Part shown: in pieces, positions 58,301 through 64,000 of the stretch
Numbering within the stretch: position 1 is the stretch's first letter
Layout: each line of letters opens with the position of its first letter
Assembly (NCBI RefSeq): GCF_000151315.2
Contig: NW_011887294.1
Span: 1,694,460 to 1,758,459 of the forward strand
DNA length: 64,000 bases
Direction: 5' to 3'
DNA from: Capsaspora owczarzaki ATCC 30864
Lineage: Eukaryota; Opisthokonta; Filasterea
Made by a program: the position numbers and the translations under genes
Notes under the pieces: model-generated
What the model saw: only the letters and a program-made list of their open reading frames with translations
Database searches by the model: none
Told to the model about the DNA's origin: nothing

Positions 58301-59706
58301 TTGCTGCAAAATGAGATTGCGAAAGGCGAGAAGACCACGGCACGGCTTCGACAGCACCTCCTCGAGATTGAAGACACGCACACGACGGAGGGCGTGGTCC
58401 GAGAGACACGCATTGCAGAGCTTGAGGCCCAGATTGCAGAGCTGTCAGAGCGATCGCAAGTCCAAGCCAACGAAGGCGAGTCTGCGCAACTCGATTTGGC
58501 TCAGCGCCTGCAAAAGTCGGATCAGCAGGTTGCTCAACTCGCGCAAGAGCGAGATGCTTTGCAGACCGCACAAGTGCAGCTTCGACAGGAGCTTGAGCAA
58601 ACCAACACTGCACTTTCCAACATGCAGCTGGTTCTGGACCAAATGACACGAGGTGCGCCGCCGCCGATTTCCGTCCTGCGAGTGTGGTGCATTTCAGTCA
58701 CGTTTTTTGCAATGTTGCTCATTTCTTTTTCTGCCTTTGTCGTTTTTTGTATTCCTGCAGATTCACAATCGACCGAGTCTCTGAAACTCGATAAGGCCAT
58801 GCGAGATTTGGCTGCTGCCCACCGTGAGCTCGCTGCTGCAGAGAGCAAGATACAGGAGCTTGAGGTTTGTTCGGCAACAGCAATGACCGGAACGAAGTGG
58901 TACTAGTACTCACTGTGTCGGTGTCTATCATCACAGCGTGCTCTCCCAATGTTGCAGCAGTACGAGTCTCAGGTCATTCAGCTTCGCGGGGCCCAATCTC
59001 TTGCAGATCAACAGCTGCTGGGAGCCCGCAACCAAATCGCCGATTTGAATCGCTTGTTGAAGGAAAGCCACGAGCGCCTCCGCCAAGCATTGACAGCCAC
59101 AACAAGCAACGCCATTGACAAGTATGGGAGTTTGCGTATTGCGTGCATGATTTCATCCAGTTGCAAGTGACTCATTCAAATTTGCACCGCTTGGCGTTTT
59201 CTGCTGCACTGTCAGGGGCTTGGTCAAGAACCTGATCGTTTCGTACTTTAAGACAAACAAGAAGAATGAGGTCTTGAATCTTATCGGCAATCTTTTGGAG
59301 TTTGACGACGCCGAAAAAGCCGCGGTAAGGGCAGTACCGTGATAGCTTTGGTTGTAAAACCCTCACTGACTCACTCACTGGGTATCTTACAGGTCGGCAT
59401 CGGCCGTGGAAACGTGTGGTCCCGTATTGGTGGTATCGCTTCCAAGTTAACAACTACCATTGGTGCCAAGCCAGCCGGAGTGGCGGCAGGCGAGCACGGA
59501 GAGGTACGTCATTCATTGTTCATTCTGTGCTGCAATCTCCGTCACCTCACTTCATCTTCTGGTACGTGGTTGATTGTTAGACCTTGTCCGATCTCTTTGT
59601 CCAATTCTTGCTCGAACACTCCAATCCAGCTCCAGCCAGTTCGGGCGCATCCGCTACATCCGACACCACTGCTGCTCCTGCAGTGGCCGAGTCCAACTCT
59701 GCATAA
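55320..59706 (+). CDS. TRIP11: GMAP-210 / TRIP11-like golgin with GRAB domain
   Basis: Long coiled-coil tether of the cis-Golgi. Nine exons: 55320-55424, 55771-57778, 57872-57951, 58034-58652, 58761-58864, 58958-59121, 59216-59324, 59393-59503, 59581-59706; 1,141 residues. The first ~35 residues (MASWLSSAVSSVTSNTANLR) are Ser/Ala-rich with spaced hydrophobics, like the curvature-sensing ALPS helix of GMAP-210. Next, ISHYARDVLVEGTEE mirrors ISNFTKDMLMEGTEE of the animal protein. A Gln-rich coiled coil of ~900 residues follows, with a near-repeated block (VQDLQAKVQGAHQREQAAQ, twice, 57372-57560). Near the C-terminus, LVKNLIVSYFKTNKKNEVLN with LIGNLLEFDDAEK is a GRAB/GRIP-related Arf-binding domain. 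Much shorter than human (~1,980). Confidence 0.88.
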
Positions 59707-59961
59707 TATTTAATCGTGCTCTGCATTCATTTTGATTTTTTGGTTTTCATAACAAGCTATTTTGGGTATTTCTTCGAATCAACATTGAATCTGGCTGCGA
59801 ATGGGGTGGGAAAAAAAAGTTATTCAAGTAACACAGCCTTGGAGCTGATCAAGAACATTCAATGCCAACGATCACGATACACATTACACAGACACAACAC
59901 TGGATAGTGGAGCGGACGCTTGCCAGTCCTCCCAGTGCACACAAGGCGTTATCGTCAGGTC

Positions 59962-61423
59962 TTAAGCATCGAGCGAGTCCTCTTCAGCGTCGAGGTCGCC
60001 GCTGGCCTCTTCTTCGCCAATCGGAACATCCTCGTCGTCCTCTTCGTCTTCGGAGCCGCTGGAGTCGTCGTCGCCTGGTCGCTCGGTCTGTCGTCGTGCG
60101 TAATCCTCCATGAGCTCAGCAAGTTGCTTGTCGTCTGTCTCGGTGACGGCACGGGGCTTCACAGGGCAAGGAAAAACAAAGAAGATGAAGGGGCAACCAA
60201 GCAAGATACATGGGTGAGTGCTACAGCTGCAAAAACAAAACAAAAACAGTGGATATCACGGCCCAAAAGGACAAACCTCGTTTTGGACGTGAAGTACGCC
60301 CTTTGAGGCGGTGATGCTTTCTCGAATAGCTTCAATGGCGTTGGAAAGCGCCTTGATACCCTTCTCGCGGTCAAGCGAGGTGGTGGTCATGACATACAAC
60401 GGGGGTGCAATCAAGTTGATCTGCAAAATCCCGATTTAAAAAAAAAAAGTGTGATGAGAGGTCGAATCACCCAAAAAGCCAACACGACAGCCAAAGAAAA
60501 CAACAGCGCGACAAATACCTTGACGGGCTGTTGCTCTGTCGAAACGGCAAGACCAGCGCGCAGGGCGTTCTTGACGGCGTCAATGCCCTCGTACGCGTAG
60601 CACGCAACCTCAATGTCGGCGCGGATGCGCATTTGCTGGGGAGCGAGTTTTCGGCGAATGTTGGCGAGCAGGATCTCGCGAGTCTTGGGGTCGATCTGAA
60701 GGTCCTTGAAAATGAGATCGGGGTCCCTGATCATGGTTGAAAGAATCAAGAGGCAAAAAAGGAAAGGAGGGTGAGCTCAAGGATCAGCTTTCGGAGCAAG
60801 ACGAACAGCAGCAATCAACAAAACACAGTTGTACGCACGAAATGGCAAGTTTGAAGGCCTCGTAGCACGAGCCGGGGCCGCCGAATCGCTTGTCGAGCTC
60901 CCAGGCGGTTTGTTTGTACAGCTCCTCGAGGTCGATCTTTTGGACCTCTGCGACATATCGGAGCAAGTTGTTGACCGTTTTTGCCTAAACAGACAACAAA
61001 GCAAAGTGAGACATCAAAGTTTCGTTGAGCGCTGTCGTTCTTGGTTGTGTTGTGTATGCAGAACAACGAACGAAACAAACCTTGTTGAACTTTTCCTCCG
61101 CCTTGCGGATTTCCTCAGCAGACACGCGGCGCTTGGACAAGTCAATATAGCCTGCGCAACGGCACACATGTTTCAAACCAATCGAGTCAGTGCCATGGGA
61201 GGAAGCAACAACGCAGCCAGGATTGCAGCAAAGTGACGAAATCAGTGAAGCAGTGCAGCATCAGTGAATGATGCAGGCGTTTCGAACAGTTCCACTGCCT
61301 GACACATGCTTGTGTTCTCCTCCTCCTTTGGTCTTCTCCTCGCCACTTTGGAACCCCCCCCCCCCACCCCGGAAGCCCCCGCGCTCCCCAATGCACAGGC
61401 AAAGAAGACAGATCTCGCGTTAA

Positions 61424-61455
<32 letters not shown>

Positions 61456-62002
61456 CCGTTGGTCGTTGGTGGGTCGCACACTTGGCGTTTCCGCGGTTTG
61501 CCACCACTCTGCGCGGCTGCAGATCACCTCGCGCTGTGTGGCCCCAACTGACATGCGGCTGCCCAACCGCAGCACGCAATCGAGAGCCGTTCCATGGGGC
61601 CCAGGCGATTATTTTCCAATGCAGATTGTCTGGGGGCTTTTTTTTTATTTTTTTAATATTTTTTTATTATTTTATTATTTTTCCACGAGGCGACACGCGC
61701 TTCCTCCATTCAAGTCGCCCCCATTGCAGTTCGCTCGTCTGCGTGTGGCCGTGCTTTTGCACCTTCATTCGTGATGGAATGAGTCACATTGAACCCCTTC
61801 CTCGCCTTCCCCGCTTCCCCTTTGGTCCCGTCCACTTCACCCTCTCTCAAGCAAAGCGGCAACAAGAAGCACAGAAAAAAAAAAAAAAAAGTTGGCTGGA
61901 AAACCATTACAAAAAAAAAAAAAAAAAAAAAAAAAGCTCGCTTGCACTTCTACTTCCTCCTGGGACGAGCGACCCTGATGACAGTGATGATGAGACAAAT
62001 GC

Positions 62003-62038
<36 letters not shown>

Positions 62039-62276
62039 CGCGGTCGACACGGAGAACGACGACACACTCGCTCTTGCCGACGCGGATGAGCTTGAGCTTG
62101 TTGACCGAGCGGATGCGCCGCCGAGAGAGCTCGCTCAAGAGGATCATGCCCTCAATGTTGTTGTACTCGAGGAGGTTGACGTACGCACCCATCTCGGCGA
62201 TCGAGCGCACATTCACAACCACAACGTCGTCCACTTCGGGGAAGGGCTGCTCGTAAAACCGGCACGTCAAAGGCAT
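59962..62276 (-). CDS. EIF2S1: Translation initiation factor eIF2-alpha
   Basis: Alpha subunit of eIF2, the factor that brings initiator tRNA to the ribosome. Exons on the minus strand: 62276-61997 (end uncertain), 61151-61081, 60984-60839, 60726-60519, 60420-60277, 60156-59962; 347 residues. It begins [21 protein letters not shown] and keeps [13 protein letters not shown], with the regulatory Ser of stress kinases (Ser51 in human), then [30 protein letters not shown] and [17 protein letters not shown], and an acidic tail ([16 protein letters not shown]). After [10 protein letters not shown] the frame runs into an (AAC)n repeat with no GT donor until 61996, so about 15 extra residues, mostly Asn, seem to be inserted just before GYIDLS. 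Confidence 0.92.
61152..61996 (-). other. Long first intron of the eIF2-alpha gene
   Basis: 845 bases, the longest in this gene. It contains homopolymer runs (A runs at 61874-61890 and 61911-61935, T runs at 61428-61455 and 61638-61680, C run at 61357-61366). No coding exon supported. Confidence 0.7.
62003..62038. repeat. (GTT)12 microsatellite at exon-intron edge of eIF2-alpha
   Basis: Reads (AAC)n on the coding strand directly after the codons for V-D-R-D, giving poly-Asn if translated. Confidence 0.92.
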
Positions 62277-62750
62277 TATTAGGAATGAGTGAAGAAAGGA
62301 AGACTGATCTGAGCAAATCTCAGCAAAATCGAGGACTCGAATTGGACGACAGTACAGTACGATGTTGAATGAACGCGTTGTCGATAGGCAAAGGGGTTTG
62401 TGATAGAGTATTGCAGATAGGGTTACGAGAGCACAAACAAAAAGCAACCCTGCCGCATGAAGCTGTCGCGCCCTTGTTGCCCCCAGCGACGCCCAACAAC
62501 GCTCAAAGTTCAACTCCAACGTCAGTGAAGACTGCGATCTGGGTGATTTTTGAACAGTCGTGCACTGGCGTTGAAGTGTTCTGAGCATTGTCGTATTGCA
62601 CTCTTCCGATGCAATACCCCCAGCTTCAACATCCAACTGTTTGCTTCATCTATTACTGTACTGATGTTTTGTCATTTCTCTTTTTTGTTCTTTCTTTCTT
62701 CTTCTTGTCTTACTTCTCTCAGACAAAACTTGGTTACCTCATCCACGGAA
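62277..62750. promoter_or_regulatory. Divergent promoter region, eIF2-alpha and ASCC3-like gene
   Basis: 474 bases between two starts on opposite strands. The part before 62751 is T/C-rich (TTCTTTCTTTCTTCTTCTTG), as in leaders of other genes here, and ends in an acceptor-like CTCTCTCAG at 62713-62721, so a 5' UTR intron is possible. No coding exon is supported. Confidence 0.4.
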
Positions 62751-64000
62751 ATGGCTGCCAATCCGGTCGCTGTCTCGATGTCTGCTTCCTCATCGACCCC
62801 GTTCGCGTTCGACAATGCCATCAGTCGCAAATCCACCACTACTTCTACTACCACCAGCACAACCAGCACAGCGACATCCGCACTGCCTGTCATTGAGGGA
62901 TGGCTTTCGTCCCTGTTGCGCAACGTTGCTGGGCGCGGACTCGTCTCGCCGCACCCTTCGCTCGCCACCCCGCCAATCTCATCCGCTGCACTTGGGCAGG
63001 ACCTGACGAGTGCTGCTCACGCTGGTGCGCCAGGGCTGCAGCAGGATCGCGGTGCACTCCATCCGGAGGCGATTTGGAAGCAGCGCCTCGAGCAGCGAAT
63101 GCGCACCATTGGCGCTCAATCCTCAGGCGCTGGATCAAGCTCAGGTGCTGGATCAAGCTCAGGATCAAGCTCGGGATCAGGATCAAGCTCGGGATCAGGG
63201 TCGAGCTCGGGATCTGGATCCTCCGGGTCAAACACTGCTGCCGCCTGCTCAACCACGACGATCGACATCCTCAACCCCCATGCTGCTGCATTCATGAGTA
63301 AGTTGTGTTTTTTATCGCTCAATCTCGACATGGGATAACAACAACAAAAATATTGTCCAACAAAAAAAATGGCACTCATTTCTCAAAACCCATTGCTCCC
63401 TCACCAGATTTGGGCGCCCATGGTGGCTGCCTCGGAGGTTTTGGCGAGGCAATCGAGTTTGCAGACGCACCACCCGTGCCAACGACAGCGGATGTGTTTT
63501 ACGCATCGTTGCAAGCGGCGCTACCGTCACAACTCGTATCCGGCGCTGGCAAATCCATCGGCTCGTCAGGCGACGATCTGTTGTACCTCTCTCCCGACGA
63601 GCGGGATGCAGAGCTGTCGTGGCTTCTGGATGGTCCCATCGCGGAGGTGCAGCAAGGTCCGCGCGATCTCTTGGCCGAAGGGATGGCCATCTCGCAGATG
63701 GACGACACCCCAAACAACAACACAATGGACGGCACTTGGCTGCGTCGTCAGCTCGTCCGCCGGTTTGACGACGCTGCCGTCAAGACGGTGGCGATGGCTA
63801 TTTTTGAGGTTCTTTCGGCTGCGCGCGATGACTCGGAGCTTCAAAACAACCTGTTTGAGCTGCTTGGTTCGGACCACTTTGACTTTATTTCCGAGCTGGT
63901 CACCCACCACGTTGCCATTGTCAAAATGACCAACGAGCGTCTGGCCGCTCACAACGCTCACATGGCCAGTGTGATGGGAAGCGCGTCGACAGCAGCAGCT
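62751..64000 (+). CDS. ASCC3: ASCC3-like helicase, N-terminal part (cut by window end)
   Basis: Exons 62751-63297 and 63408 to beyond 64000. The first exon is Ser/Thr-rich with a Gly/Ser repeat (GSGSSSGSGSS units, 63130-63230) and a short ordered piece (VIEGWLSSLLRNVAG). The second exon has DDLLYLSPDERDAELSWLL and then ARDDSELQNNLFELLGSDHFDF and ISELVTHHVAIV, which resembles the GDELQDELFELLG...IEKLLQNRITIV segment in the N-terminal region of animal ASCC3, the Ski2-like helicase of the ribosome-quality and alkylation-repair complex. No helicase motif is inside the window, so the name rests on one segment and may be wrong; a related Brr2-type helicase is the alternative. Confidence 0.6.

Overview
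This is a window of nuclear DNA from a compact, intron-rich eukaryote. Its protein set points to a unicellular relative of animals (Holozoa). It carries a receptor tyrosine kinase, a full Ena/VASP protein, a close homologue of the asparaginyl hydroxylase FIH/HIF1AN and a GMAP-210 golgin. With GC-rich coding sequence and short GT-AG introns (mostly 70-200 bases), Capsaspora owczarzaki or a close relative is my best guess; that is inference from gene content, not a database match. I recognise no transposons, viral copies, CRISPR arrays or tRNA genes. Exon boundaries below were worked out by hand from GT/AG sites, reading phase and protein family expectation. All complete models close in frame except the RasGAP gene, which carries a 35-base tandem duplication.

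Left part (1-27 kb): 3' end of ribonucleotide reductase large subunit (+); a receptor tyrosine kinase fragment (-) and a medium-chain oxidoreductase fragment (-) separated by a 100-N assembly gap; an unrecognised Gln/Ser-rich putative regulator (+); MCM5 (+); a PH-RasGAP-PH-LIM protein (+); a small SET-domain protein (-); exosome subunit RRP41 (+); rRNA methyltransferase EMG1/NEP1 (+); EME1-type endonuclease subunit (+); glycogen branching enzyme (+).

Middle (27-44.5 kb): a 1,328-residue, probably mitochondrial helical protein (-); ribosomal protein S20 (+); Ena/VASP (+); LSM12 (-); THOC3 (+); FIH/HIF1AN homologue (-); ZNRD2/p27 autoantigen family protein (+); MYG1 exonuclease (+); COA6 (-).

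Right part (44.8-64 kb): the most unusual locus is a 19-exon gene (-) coding for two arrays of NLR-style leucine-rich repeats (8 + 6 repeats, one 84-base exon per repeat), then a non-RD IRAK/RIPK-like kinase domain and a C-terminal cIAP-like RING finger. It is followed by fibrillarin (+), a stand-alone CinA/FLAD1-type molybdopterin-binding-fold protein (-), OPA3 (+), GMAP-210/TRIP11 (+), eIF2-alpha (-) and the start of an ASCC3-like helicase (+).

The genes form no operon or pathway cluster, though RNA and ribosome biogenesis is well represented (RRP41, EMG1, RPS20, LSM12, THOC3, fibrillarin, eIF2-alpha, ASCC3). Gene spacing is tight, often 100-300 bases, with several short divergent intervals that probably act as shared promoters.
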